The notes under the pieces were generated by a model, which saw only the letters and a list, made by a program, of their open reading frames with translations, was not told where the DNA came from and made no database searches. The position numbers and the translations under genes were made by a program. From UBA6522 sp965221035 (GTDB taxonomy: Bacteria > Pseudomonadota > Gammaproteobacteria > Steroidobacterales > Rariloculaceae), in assembly GCA_965221035.1 (NCBI GenBank), contig OZ244860.1, positions 1,116,001-1,180,000 on the forward strand: 64,000 bases of DNA. The letters run 5' to 3'. This document shows, one piece after another, positions 34,824-43,167 of this stretch (position 1 is its first letter; every line of letters begins with the position of its first letter).

Positions 34824-35612
34824 ATGGGAATACTAGACGGTAAACGAGCCGTCATCATCGGCCTCGCCAGCAACCGCTCCATCGCCTGGGGTATCGCCCG
34901 CGCGCTGCGGTCCCAAGGCGCCGAATTGGCGTTCAACTACCAGACCGACAAGCTGCGTTCTCGGGTCGAACGAATGGCGGACGAGATGGGGAGCGACATT
35001 GTTCTGCCGCTGGACGTTTCCCATGACACGGAAATCGACGACTTCTTTGGCGCCCTGGCGACGCACTGGGATGCATTCGACATCCTCGTGCACTCCGTCG
35101 CCTACGCTCCGGCCGACCAGTTGAAGGGCCGCTACCTGGACTCGGTCAGTCGGGAGGGGTTCACCACCGCGCACGACATTTCGAGTTACAGCTTCGCCGC
35201 TCTGGCCAAGGCCGGCCGGCCAATGATGCTGGGCAGGCAGGGAGCGCTGCTGACCCTGAGTTACCTGGGCGCCGTGCGGGCGTTGCCCAGTTATAACGTG
35301 ATGGGTCTCGCCAAGGCCAGCCTGGAGGCCAACGTCCGGTTCCTGGCGTACGACCTGGGTCCGGACGGCATTCGTGTCAACGCCATATCCGCAGGCCCGA
35401 TTCGGACGCTGGCGGCCGCAGGAATCAAGGGCTTGCGGCAGATGTTGGCCCATGTGAGCGATGCCGCGCCACTGCGGCGCAACGTCTCCATCGAGGACGT
35501 GGGAAATGCGGCAAGCTTTCTGGTGTCCGACCTGGCAGCCGGAGTGACGGGTGAGACCCTCTACGTGGATGCCGGCTACAACATCGTCGGAATGCACATG
35601 GGACAAGGCTGA
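34824..35612 (+). CDS. fabI: Enoyl-ACP reductase (NADH)
   Basis: A 262-residue FabI. GLASNRSIAWGIA is the N-terminal cofactor motif, LVHSVAYAP the central strand, and YNVMGLAKASLEA contains the catalytic Tyr-x6-Lys pair. ISAGPIRTLAAAGI is typical of FabI. It makes the last reduction of fatty-acid elongation. I take the ATG at 34824, six bases after AAGGA, though ATG at 34818 and 34797 are in frame. It ends five bases from ppiD, convergent. Confidence 0.95.
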   Translation: MGILDGKRAVIIGLASNRSIAWGIARALRSQGAELAFNYQTDKLRSRVERMADEMGSDIVLPLDVSHDTEIDDFFGALATHWDAFDILVHSVAYAPADQLKGRYLDSVSREGFTTAHDISSYSFAALAKAGRPMMLGRQGALLTLSYLGAVRALPSYNVMGLAKASLEANVRFLAYDLGPDGIRVNAISAGPIRTLAAAGIKGLRQMLAHVSDAAPLRRNVSIEDVGNAASFLVSDLAAGVTGETLYVDAGYNIVGMHMGQG

Positions 35613-35617
35613 ATCCG

Positions 35618-37621
35618 CTAAAAGAAGAGCGGCGGGTCCAGCACCTCGTCCGGTATCCTGACCCGCGCCCGCTCGCGGACGTGCTGCGAATATCCTGCCA
35701 ACTCGAACCCTGCGGTCGCCTGTGCCAACGCCGTCAGGCGAGCCTGCAATTCTTCGCGTGACAGACGATCCGGATCGCCGGGCCGGACCGCGGAGACCAG
35801 CACCACGGCCTCGTCACCGTTCAACAGCGCGACACGCTCCCGAACCGGAGTGCCGTCACTGTTCGGCCTGGAATCGAACACGCTGCCCACAATCTCCGCG
35901 GGGACGTCGGCGCCGGTGCGCCGAATCCACGCGCTCCCCGTCCATGCTCCGCCCAGTTCCGCTGCCAACGCCGTGTATGAGTCCTGACCGGCTGGCTCGT
36001 CGGCTGGCTCGTCGGCTGGTTCGTCGGCTGGCTCGTCGGCTGGTTCGTCGGCTGGCTCGTCGGCCGGCACGTCGGCGTCCACCGCCGAAAGGTCAGACAT
36101 GCGGACCAGAAAGTCATCCGCCGCCGCATCGGCAAGCGCTTCCGCCGCCGTGCGCGCCAATTCCGCCTCGATCTCGTCCCGGACAGCTTCCAACGGCTGT
36201 TCTGCGGGCGGATGATGCGCACTCACCCGCAACACCGCCACGTGATCGTCCAGGATTTCCACCAGCCGGCTGTTTTCCCCCAACTCCAGCACTTCCGCGC
36301 TGAACGCGGTCTGGATGGCCGGATCGGCCACAGGGAATGGAGTGGAAGTTCCGGAACGCGTCATGCCTTCAAAGGTCCGCAAGGGCAGGTCCATGTCGGC
36401 CGCGACGGAGGTCAGCTCATCGAAGGCATCGAATGCCAGGGCATCCAGCTCCTGGGCCGCGTCGAAGAACATCTCCTCGGCCCGGACCGCGCGATACTCG
36501 GATTCCAGCTCGTCCCTGACGGAGTCGAAAGTACGCACTTCGCCTTCGCGAATTTCGTCCAGGCGAATGACATGGTATCCGAACTCGGACTTGACCGGAC
36601 CTCGAACCTCACCGACTTCCATCTCCAATACAGCATCCTGGAACGCGCCGGATCCACGGCTGAGCCAACCGAGATCACCCCCCTGCGCACGTGTTCCGAG
36701 GTCTTCTGACACCTCGGCGGCGAGGTCCTCGAAGCTCTCGCCGGCATCCAGGCGCGCCATCACTTCCACCGCGCGGGCTTCGGCCGCCGGGTCTTCCTCC
36801 ATGGAATTGATCAGTATGTGCCTCGGGCGACGGTCCTGATCAAGCTGAAACCGGAATTGCTCCTGTTCGTAGTAGGACTCCAAAATCCCCTCGTCGACCT
36901 CGACGTCGTCGGCGAATTCCGCGGCGGTCAACTCCAGGTACTCGATATCGACGGCCTCCTCGGAGAAATACCGGCCCTTGTTGGCCTCGTAGTGCGCCAG
37001 CACCTGTGCCTCGTCGACTTGCACCTGCGCGAGATAGGCGTCGGCCGGAAACAGCGCGTAGGCGACTTCCCGCTCCTGCTCGAACAACTCGATATAGCGG
37101 GCGAATTCGGCGGGAGTGTAAAACGCCGACAGGCCGATACCGCTCTGGAGATCTACCAGGCCAAGCCGCTCCCGCTGCTGTTCTTCGAACGCGGTGGGTG
37201 AAAGGCCGGAAAACATGAGCTGCGACCGGTACACGTCCATGGAGAACTCGCCACCCACCTGGAACTCGGGTGTCGATCGAATCGCTTCGGCCAGACGCGC
37301 GTCGGAGACGCGGTAACCCTCCGAAGCGACGCGCTGTGACAGCGCCTCGACCTGAATCAGTTCCTCAACGACGGACAACCTCAATGCCCGCTGCAATTCG
37401 TCGTCGATCTCGACGCGGTAGAGTTCCTGGTACTGGCTCTGTTGATTTTGCAGTGCCAGGTCGAATTCGGTAAGCGATATATTCTCGCCGTTGACCTTGG
37501 CCGCAAACGTCGATCCCATGATCGTGGGATCAACACCCCAGAAGATGAACGCTACTGCAATGAGGGCGAGGATGATCCCCGCAACCCATCGTCCAACGCC
37601 TTCACGAATCCGTTGAAGCAT
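35618..37621 (-). CDS. ppiD: Periplasmic folding chaperone PpiD (SurA_N plus PPIC domains)
   Basis: A 667-residue inner-membrane-anchored foldase. The N-terminal helix WVAGIILALIAVAFIFWGV anchors the protein, followed by a SurA-like chaperone domain (AAKVNGENISLTEF). A parvulin domain with RPRHILINS...GDLGWLSRGSGAFQDAVLEMEVGEV...FGYHVIRL lies at about residues 260-365. A second, degraded parvulin-like segment follows. Residues about 518-544 are six near-perfect copies of a 4-residue ADEP unit, encoded by 12-bp repeats. PpiD helps fold exported outer-membrane proteins. Position downstream of hupB and the two tRNAs matches the gammaproteobacterial lon-hupB-ppiD order. Confidence 0.93.
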   Translation of the reverse strand: MLQRIREGVGRWVAGIILALIAVAFIFWGVDPTIMGSTFAAKVNGENISLTEFDLALQNQQSQYQELYRVEIDDELQRALRLSVVEELIQVEALSQRVASEGYRVSDARLAEAIRSTPEFQVGGEFSMDVYRSQLMFSGLSPTAFEEQQRERLGLVDLQSGIGLSAFYTPAEFARYIELFEQEREVAYALFPADAYLAQVQVDEAQVLAHYEANKGRYFSEEAVDIEYLELTAAEFADDVEVDEGILESYYEQEQFRFQLDQDRRPRHILINSMEEDPAAEARAVEVMARLDAGESFEDLAAEVSEDLGTRAQGGDLGWLSRGSGAFQDAVLEMEVGEVRGPVKSEFGYHVIRLDEIREGEVRTFDSVRDELESEYRAVRAEEMFFDAAQELDALAFDAFDELTSVAADMDLPLRTFEGMTRSGTSTPFPVADPAIQTAFSAEVLELGENSRLVEILDDHVAVLRVSAHHPPAEQPLEAVRDEIEAELARTAAEALADAAADDFLVRMSDLSAVDADVPADEPADEPADEPADEPADEPADEPAGQDSYTALAAELGGAWTGSAWIRRTGADVPAEIVGSVFDSRPNSDGTPVRERVALLNGDEAVVLVSAVRPGDPDRLSREELQARLTALAQATAGFELAGYSQHVRERARVRIPDEVLDPPLFF
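35989..36066. repeat. 12-bp coding tandem repeat in ppiD
   Basis: About six copies of a 12-base unit (CGGCTGGCTCGT, with some GGTTCGT variants) encode repeated Asp-Glu-Pro-Ala. Its copy number could vary by slippage without changing the frame. Confidence 0.85.
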
Positions 37622-37651
37622 GGTATTCCCGCCCTGGGCCGAGTTTAAGTA

Positions 37652-37688
37652 AAGGGACAGATTCCCGTCATCGGAAAATCTGTCCCTT
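37652..37688. repeat. Perfect 12-bp inverted repeat between tRNA-Asp and ppiD
   Basis: AAGGGACAGATT (37652-37663) pairs with AATCTGTCCCTT (37677-37688) around a 13-base loop. It is in the 74-bp gap downstream of tRNA-Asp and upstream of ppiD. It may be a tRNA transcript terminator or processing hairpin. The sequence also resembles gammaproteobacterial REP-type elements that contain GGGACAGAT. Confidence 0.8.
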
Positions 37689-37695
37689 GATTGTA

Positions 37696-37772
37696 TGGCG
37701 GAGTGGACGGGATTCGAACCCGCGACCCCCGGCGTGACAGGCCGGTATTCTAACCAGCTGAACTACCACTCC
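37696..37772 (-). tRNA. tRNA-Asp (GTC)
   Basis: A 77-base cloverleaf with encoded CCA. The acceptor GGAGTGG pairs with CCACTCC, the anticodon loop contains GTC, and the T arm is GGTTCGAATCC. It is three bases after tRNA-Val in the same transcript. Confidence 0.95.
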
Positions 37773-37775
37773 GGC

Positions 37776-37851
37776 TGGTGGGTGCTGAGGGGATCGAACC
37801 CCCGACCTTCGCCTTGTAAGGGCGACGCTCTCCCAGCTGAGCTAAGCACCC
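37776..37851 (-). tRNA. tRNA-Val (TAC)
   Basis: A 76-base cloverleaf with CCA. The acceptor GGGTGCT pairs with AGCACCC, the anticodon is TAC, and the T loop is TTCGATC. Confidence 0.95.
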
Positions 37852-37879
37852 CCGGGAGAGCCCCCCCGGGTATTGGCGG

Positions 37880-38152
37880 TCAGTTTACGGCATCCTTCAG
37901 AGCCTTGCCAGCCTTGAAGCCCGGCACATTCCTGGCAGCGATGTGAATGGTCTCCCCGGTCCTCGGGCTACGGCCGGTGCGCGCGGCCCGCTGCTTTACG
38001 CTGAAGGTGCCAAAGCCGACAATCGATACGTTGCCGCCATCCCGCAACGTAGATGCGATGCTGGACACAACGGCGTCCACCGCTCGGCCTGCGTCGGCTT
38101 TTGAAAGATTGGCAGCCCCTGCCACTGCGTCGATAAGTCCCGCTTTGTTCAT
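37880..38152 (-). CDS. hupB: HU-family DNA-binding protein
   Basis: A 90-residue HU, the normal length. MNKAGLIDAVAGAANLSKADA is the N-terminal helix pair, and GFGTFSVKQRAARTGRSPRTGE with IAARNVPGFKAGKALKDA is the DNA-clamping arm and C-terminal helix. HU bends and compacts DNA. Start at 38152; the longer frame to 38206 is not conserved in HU. It lies downstream of lon with a terminator between them. Confidence 0.96.
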   Translation of the reverse strand: MNKAGLIDAVAGAANLSKADAGRAVDAVVSSIASTLRDGGNVSIVGFGTFSVKQRAARTGRSPRTGETIHIAARNVPGFKAGKALKDAVN

Positions 38153-38206
38153 TCCATGCCCTTCCAGAAAAAACGTTAATAACAAAGGCGCGAGTTCCGC
38201 GCCCAC

Positions 38207-38455
38207 ACCGAATTCACGTCGCTTGAGTCAGCCACCTGCCACGCCAGCACATGGCTCATAATCTCGTGCCCGCAAGACTATATACCAACCAACCGCGAAA
38301 TTCGCCTTCCCATTCGCCGCCCCCGGTCGGTCCGATTCGTGATGCACCCCACAGGACGCGTCCCGAGTGGCAGCCGACCTGGACAATGAGCCGCGACATC
38401 ACAAGTTTATATCAAATCAATGCCCACATTGGCCATCACACGTCGTTCCGCAAAT
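38207..38455. other. Intergenic, hupB upstream region
   Basis: Together with the lon terminator, this makes a 322-bp gap between hupB and lon, the longest in the window. It contains A/T-rich stretches, including a TATATA near 38280 that could be a hupB -10 on the minus strand. No coding sequence or small RNA could be supported. Confidence 0.4.
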
Positions 38456-38483
38456 AAAAAAAACGTCGAACACCGACTTTTTT
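38456..38483 (-). terminator. Rho-independent terminator after lon
   Basis: On the minus strand, GTCG-GTGTT-CGAC is followed by G and eight T. A-rich bases on the other side extend the stem through A-T pairs, so it may also work from the plus side. Confidence 0.7.
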
Positions 38484-38528
38484 GGAATATCGACGCTGCG
38501 GGTTCCGGAGTATCGGGGCCACGGGCCG

Positions 38529-40955
38529 TCAGTGGGGCAGAATGGGCTCACCCTCCTTGGCGTCCTCGGCCTGCGTCTGGGGCTTCCCGGCGCGGGGCGG
38601 GTCGTCGCGATTCGGGGCGGGCGAATACTGGAGCGCAAGCTCGATCACCTCGTCGATCCACTTCACGGGGACGATCTCCAGCTTGTTCTTGACGTTCTTC
38701 GGGATCTCGGCGAGGTCCTTCACGTTGCCCTTGGGGATCAGGACCGTATCCACGCCGCCACGATGCGCCGCGAGCAACTTTTCCTTCAGCCCGCCGATCG
38801 TCAGCACTTCCCCGCGCAATGTGATCTCGCCGGTCATTGCCACGTTCGAGCGCGCCGGAATCCTGGTCAACGCCGAAACCAGCGCGGCACACATGCCGAT
38901 GCCCGCAGAGGGCCCGTCCTTGGGTGTCGCGCCTTCCGGGACATGGATGTGCACGTCGCTCTTCTGGTGAAACTCGGCATCGATTCCCAGGACGTCGGCG
39001 CGGCTTCGAACCACGGTCATGGCCGCCTGGATCGACTCCCGCATGACCGCGCCCAATTGTCCCGTATGGATCAATTTGCCCTTTCCGGGCACGATGGCCG
39101 ACTCGATGGCGAGCAACTCTCCTCCGACCTGTGTCCAGGCGAGCCCTGTGACCTGACCGATCTGATCGTTCTCCTCGGCGCGGCCATACGTATGCCGCTG
39201 CACGCCCAGGTACTTTCCGAGATTGCGGTGGTTGACCCGAACGATGCTGCTCCGGGGCCGCAGCAACAGCTTCTTGACCACCTTGCGGCACACCTTGGCC
39301 AGTTCACGCTCGAGATTCCGCACACCCGCCTCGCGCGTGTAGTACCGAATGGCGTCGACAATGGCGGAGTCGGAAATCCTCAACTCCTTGTCCTTGATGC
39401 CGTTGTTCTTCATTTGCTTGGGCATGAGGTACCGCTTCGCGATATTGAGTTTCTCGTCCTCGGTATAACCGGGCAGCCGGATGACTTCCATCCGATCCAG
39501 CAGCGGCGGCGGAATATTCAGGCTGTTCGCGGTGCAGACGAACATCACCTCGGACAGATCGAAATCCACTTCCAGGTAATGGTCGTTGAAGGTCGAATTC
39601 TGTTCCGGGTCGAGCACTTCCAGAAGGGCCGACGATGGATCACCCCGGAAATCCATGGACATCTTGTCAACTTCATCCAGCAGAAACAGCGGGTTCCTGA
39701 CCTTCACCTTGCCCATGTTCTGCACGATCTTGCCGGGCATGGAGCCGATATACGTGCGCCGATGACCGCGGATCTCCGCCTCGTCCCGCACGCCACCCAA
39801 CGACATGCGGACAAACTTGCGGTTGGTCGCCCGGGCGATGCTCTGGCCGACCGAAGTCTTGCCGACGCCCGGCGGACCGACCAGACACAGGATGGGCCCC
39901 TTGAGCTTGCGCACCCGCTGCTGCACGGCGAGGTATTCGAGGATGCGCTCCTTGACCTTTTCGAGACCATAGTGGTCTTCTTCCAGCACGCATTCGGCCT
40001 TTTCCAGGTCGCGCGTGACCCGGGTGCGTCTCTTCCAGGGGACCTTGACAAGCCAGTCGATGTAGTTGCGCACCACCGTGGCTTCGGCGGACATGGGCGA
40101 CATCAGTTTCAGCTTGTTCAGCTCCGAACCGGCCTTCTCCTTGCCTTCCTTGCTCATGCCGGCATCGGCGACCTTCTTTTCAAGTTCGCCCAGTTCGTTG
40201 GGCGCATCCTCGATCTCGCCCAGCTCCTTCTGAATGGCCTTCATCTGCTCATTCAGGTAATACTCGCGCTGGCTCTTTTCCATTTGCTGCTTGACGCGGC
40301 CGCGGATGCGCTTCTCAATGCGCAGCAGGTCGATTTCCCCTTCGATCAGCGAATGCACGTGTTCCAGACGCGCCTTGACATCGTGGATCTCGAGAATCTT
40401 CTGCTTGTCAACCAGTTTCAGCGCCATGTGCGCGGCAACGGTATCGGCGAGCCGCCCGGGTTGGTCGATACCCGCCAGGGAGGTCAGAATCTCCGGCGGA
40501 ATCTTCTTGTTGAGCTTGACGTACTGCTCGAAACGCGAAATGACGGATCGCGACAGCACGTCCATTTCCTTTTCGTCGTAGCGGCCGTCTTCCTCAAGCT
40601 CCTCGAACGCGGCGGTGAAACTCTCGCCGATCTCAAGCTGCAGAATGCGCGCCCGCCGCCCCCCTTCCACCAGGACCTTCACGGTTCCGTCCGGCAGCTT
40701 CAGCAACTGCAGGATCGTCGCGATCGTACCGACCTCGTAGAGATCGTCCTTGCCGGGATCATCCACATCGGCCTTCGTCTGGGCGACCAGCAGGATTTCC
40801 TTGTCCGAAGCCATGGACTGATCCATTGCCACGACGGACTTGTCCCGGCCCACGAACAGCGGGATCACCATCTGCGGATAGACCACCACGTCACGCAGGG
40901 GCAGAACCGGCAATCGCTCGGTGGGCGGATGTTCAATTCCTGTGCTGTCGTCCAA
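38529..40955 (-). CDS. lon: ATP-dependent protease Lon
   Basis: An 808-residue Lon, full length. The N-terminal substrate domain starts LPVLPLRDVVVYPQMVIPLFVGR, Walker A is GPPGVGKTSVGQS at about residue 360, Walker B LFLLDEVDKM follows, and the protease domain has KDGPSAGIGM at about residue 680 with the catalytic Ser (partner Lys about 43 residues later). Lon degrades misfolded and regulatory proteins in the cytoplasm. It lies downstream of clpX with a sigma-32-like promoter between, implying its own heat-shock control. Confidence 0.97.
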   Translation of the reverse strand: MDDSTGIEHPPTERLPVLPLRDVVVYPQMVIPLFVGRDKSVVAMDQSMASDKEILLVAQTKADVDDPGKDDLYEVGTIATILQLLKLPDGTVKVLVEGGRRARILQLEIGESFTAAFEELEEDGRYDEKEMDVLSRSVISRFEQYVKLNKKIPPEILTSLAGIDQPGRLADTVAAHMALKLVDKQKILEIHDVKARLEHVHSLIEGEIDLLRIEKRIRGRVKQQMEKSQREYYLNEQMKAIQKELGEIEDAPNELGELEKKVADAGMSKEGKEKAGSELNKLKLMSPMSAEATVVRNYIDWLVKVPWKRRTRVTRDLEKAECVLEEDHYGLEKVKERILEYLAVQQRVRKLKGPILCLVGPPGVGKTSVGQSIARATNRKFVRMSLGGVRDEAEIRGHRRTYIGSMPGKIVQNMGKVKVRNPLFLLDEVDKMSMDFRGDPSSALLEVLDPEQNSTFNDHYLEVDFDLSEVMFVCTANSLNIPPPLLDRMEVIRLPGYTEDEKLNIAKRYLMPKQMKNNGIKDKELRISDSAIVDAIRYYTREAGVRNLERELAKVCRKVVKKLLLRPRSSIVRVNHRNLGKYLGVQRHTYGRAEENDQIGQVTGLAWTQVGGELLAIESAIVPGKGKLIHTGQLGAVMRESIQAAMTVVRSRADVLGIDAEFHQKSDVHIHVPEGATPKDGPSAGIGMCAALVSALTRIPARSNVAMTGEITLRGEVLTIGGLKEKLLAAHRGGVDTVLIPKGNVKDLAEIPKNVKNKLEIVPVKWIDEVIELALQYSPAPNRDDPPRAGKPQTQAEDAKEGEPILPH

Positions 40956-40995
40956 TTCCGACTCCTTGGTTCAGAGATTCCCGCGCTTCGAACCT

Positions 40996-41025
40996 ATGTT
41001 GGGGTCCGTACCGCCCATTCTCAAG
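40996..41025 (-). promoter_or_regulatory. Sigma-32-type heat-shock promoter of lon
   Basis: Read on the minus strand: CTTGAG (41025-41020), a 15-base spacer, then CCCCAACAT (41004-40996). This is close to the heat-shock consensus CTTGAA-N13-17-CCCCATNT and would start transcription about 35 bases before the lon ATG. Confidence 0.6.
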
Positions 41026-41039
41026 TCTGGGAACGCGCT

Positions 41040-41059
41040 GGGCGAAGGCGCCTTCGCCC
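41040..41059. repeat. Perfect 20-bp palindrome between clpX and lon
   Basis: GGGCGAAGGCGCCTTCGCCC is its own reverse complement. It lies 31 bases after the clpX stop and upstream of the lon promoter. It lacks a T run, so it may be a Rho-dependent stabilising hairpin or a protein-binding site. Confidence 0.7.
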
Positions 41060-41089
41060 ACGCAGCGTCATCCGGTTCGGCAACGAAGG

Positions 41090-42373
41090 CTAATCGCCGA
41101 CGGCGGCGGATTCCTTCGACTGGTAAATCACGTAGGGCTTGTTCTCGCCGGTGACCGCAGCCTCGTCCACGACCACCTTCACCGCGCTCTTCATGGACGG
41201 GAGGTCGTACATGGTGTCGAGCAACACGTTTTCCAGGATCGTCCGCAACCCCCTGGCGCCGGTCTTGCGGAGCATGGCCCGCTGCGCCACGGCCCGCAGC
41301 GCGTCATCCCTGAATTCCAGCAGGACTTCTTCCAGCTCGAACAGTTTCTGATACTGCTTGGAGAGCGCGTTCTTGGGCTCGACAAGGATTTCCACCAGGG
41401 CGTCCTCGTCCAGTTCCTCCAGCGTCGCCACCACGGGCAATCTGCCGACAAACTCCGGAATCAGGCCGTACTTGACAAGATCTTCCGGCTCAACGTCCCG
41501 CAGGAGTTCCCCGATATCGTCGCTGACATCGGGGCTCTTCACGTCGGCCGAAAATCCGATCCCGCCGCTCTGGGAACGATTCCGGATGATCTTGTCCAGC
41601 CCGGAGAATGCGCCGCCGCAGATGAACAGGATGTTGGAGGTGTCCACCTGCAGGAATTCCTGCTGTGGATGCTTGCGGCCGCCCTGGGGCGGAACCGATG
41701 CATTGGTGCCCTCGATAAGTTTCAGCAACGCCTGCTGCACGCCCTCGCCGGATACGTCCCTGGTGATGGACGGGTTGTCCGACTTTCGCGAGATCTTGTC
41801 GATTTCGTCAATGTAGACAATGCCTGTCTGTGCGCTCTCCACGTCGTAATCGCACTTCTGAAGGAGCTTCTGGATGATGTTCTCGACATCCTCGCCCACA
41901 TAACCGGCTTCAGTGAGGCTGGTCGCGTCGGCGATGGTGAACGGCACGTTGAGGATACGGGCAAGGGTCTCCGCCAGCAGTGTCTTGCCGCACCCCGTCG
42001 GACCGATCAGGAGGATATTGCTCTTCGCCAATTCGACGGCGTCCCGGTTCCTGTTGTCGGCCACGCGCGGGTCGAGACGCTTGTAGTGGTTGTAGACGGC
42101 GACGGAGAGGACCTTCTTGGCGTACTGCTGGCCGATCACGTATTCGTCCAGCACCGCCTTGATCTCCTCGGGGATCGGCAGTTTCGCCTGCCCCCGATCA
42201 GTCCGGTCGTCCAGTTCCTCGCGAATGATGTCGTTGCACAGTTCGACGCATTCGTCACAGATGAACACCGAAGGCCCGGCGATGAGCTTTCGCACCTCGT
42301 GCTGGCTCTTCCCGCAGAACGAACAGTAGAGCAGCTTGCCGCCGTCACCCTTGCCGCGGGACCCTTCACTCAT
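41090..42373 (-). CDS. clpX: ATP-dependent Clp protease ATP-binding subunit ClpX
   Basis: A 427-residue ClpX. The zinc-binding N-domain CSFCGKSQHEVRKL...CDECVELC has four Cys. GPTGCGKTLLAETLA is Walker A at about residue 118, and VYIDEIDKISRK is Walker B. The C-terminal small domain has RALRTILE-like GARGLRTILENVLLD. It unfolds tagged proteins and feeds them to ClpP, which is encoded just upstream. Nothing is missing or altered. Confidence 0.97.
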   Translation of the reverse strand: MSEGSRGKGDGGKLLYCSFCGKSQHEVRKLIAGPSVFICDECVELCNDIIREELDDRTDRGQAKLPIPEEIKAVLDEYVIGQQYAKKVLSVAVYNHYKRLDPRVADNRNRDAVELAKSNILLIGPTGCGKTLLAETLARILNVPFTIADATSLTEAGYVGEDVENIIQKLLQKCDYDVESAQTGIVYIDEIDKISRKSDNPSITRDVSGEGVQQALLKLIEGTNASVPPQGGRKHPQQEFLQVDTSNILFICGGAFSGLDKIIRNRSQSGGIGFSADVKSPDVSDDIGELLRDVEPEDLVKYGLIPEFVGRLPVVATLEELDEDALVEILVEPKNALSKQYQKLFELEEVLLEFRDDALRAVAQRAMLRKTGARGLRTILENVLLDTMYDLPSMKSAVKVVVDEAAVTGENKPYVIYQSKESAAVGD

Positions 42374-42411
42374 CGGGCATACCTTGTCCGGTCATCCATC
42401 ATGTCGATAGC

Positions 42412-42417
42412 GTTATA
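42412..42417 (-). promoter_or_regulatory. Possible -10 of clpX
   Basis: TATAAC on the minus strand, 38 bases before the clpX ATG, in the 119-bp gap after clpP. It suggests that clpX has a promoter besides read-through from tig-clpP. Confidence 0.35.
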
Positions 42418-42492
42418 GCATCCCCGGGAACCATCTGCCAACCATGCCCCAAGTGTGCCGGCCCTGGTCTCCGGCCCGGGTTCGCCGGAGGC

Positions 42493-43167
42493 TTATTCGG
42501 AGTCGCCCGACGATCTTTGCTCGAGGACCCCATCGATCAAGCCGTATTTGACCGCCGCGCCGCCGTCCATGAAGTGATCCCGGTCGCTGTCCTCGGCGAT
42601 TTTTTTCACCTTCTGGCCCGTGTGTTTCGCCAGAATCTCATTGAGCTGTTCGCGCAGGTTGAGAACTTCCCTGGCGTGAATGTCGATGTCCGACGCCTGG
42701 CCCTGAAAACCGCCGCTGGGCTGATGAATCATGATGCGGGAGTGCGGCAGGCAGAAGCGCTTGCCCGGCTCGCCGCCGGCCAGCAGCAAGGCGCCCATGC
42801 TGGCGGCCTGGCCGACGCACATGGTGCTGACGTCCGGCTTGATGAACTGCATGGTGTCGTAGACCGACAGCCCCGCAGTGATGATCCCCCCGGGCGAGTT
42901 GATGTAGAGATGAATATCCTTGTCCGGATTCTCGGACTCCAGAAAGAGCATCTGGGCAACCACCAGATTCGCCACGTTGTCGTCGATTCCACCAACGATA
43001 AAGATGACCCGGTCCTTCAGCAGCCTGGAGTAGATGTCGTAGGCGCGCTCTCCGCGGGCGGTCTGCTCCACCACCATCGGTACCAGGTTGAGTCCCCTTG
43101 TGCTCACTGGATTCTCCTTGGTCGAACCAAATGTTGATCCCGCGGTTGAGTGACTTGCCGCGGTCAC
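42493..43167 (-). CDS. clpP: ATP-dependent Clp protease proteolytic subunit ClpP
   Basis: A 224-residue ClpP. GQAASMGALLL at about residue 122 has the catalytic Ser, LPHSRIMIHQPSGG the His, and DSDRDHFMDGGAAVKYGLID the Asp region. About 20 residues of N-terminal extension precede the conserved NLVPMVVEQTARGERAYDIYSRLL, probably a removable propeptide. Its start overlaps the trigger factor stop (ATGA). It forms the barrel that degrades proteins delivered by ClpX. Confidence 0.96.
   Translation of the reverse strand: MTAASHSTAGSTFGSTKENPVSTRGLNLVPMVVEQTARGERAYDIYSRLLKDRVIFIVGGIDDNVANLVVAQMLFLESENPDKDIHLYINSPGGIITAGLSVYDTMQFIKPDVSTMCVGQAASMGALLLAGGEPGKRFCLPHSRIMIHQPSGGFQGQASDIDIHAREVLNLREQLNEILAKHTGQKVKKIAEDSDRDHFMDGGAAVKYGLIDGVLEQRSSGDSE

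Noticed and set aside
39186..39195. CATACGTATG inside lon as a third LacI-type operator
   Set aside because: Coding sequence, lacks the outer GCATG halves, and is not near a promoter.
38367..41093. 908-residue open frame on the plus strand opposite lon
   Set aside because: Shadow of lon in GC-rich DNA. It has no domain, no ribosome site and mirrors the lon codon pattern.
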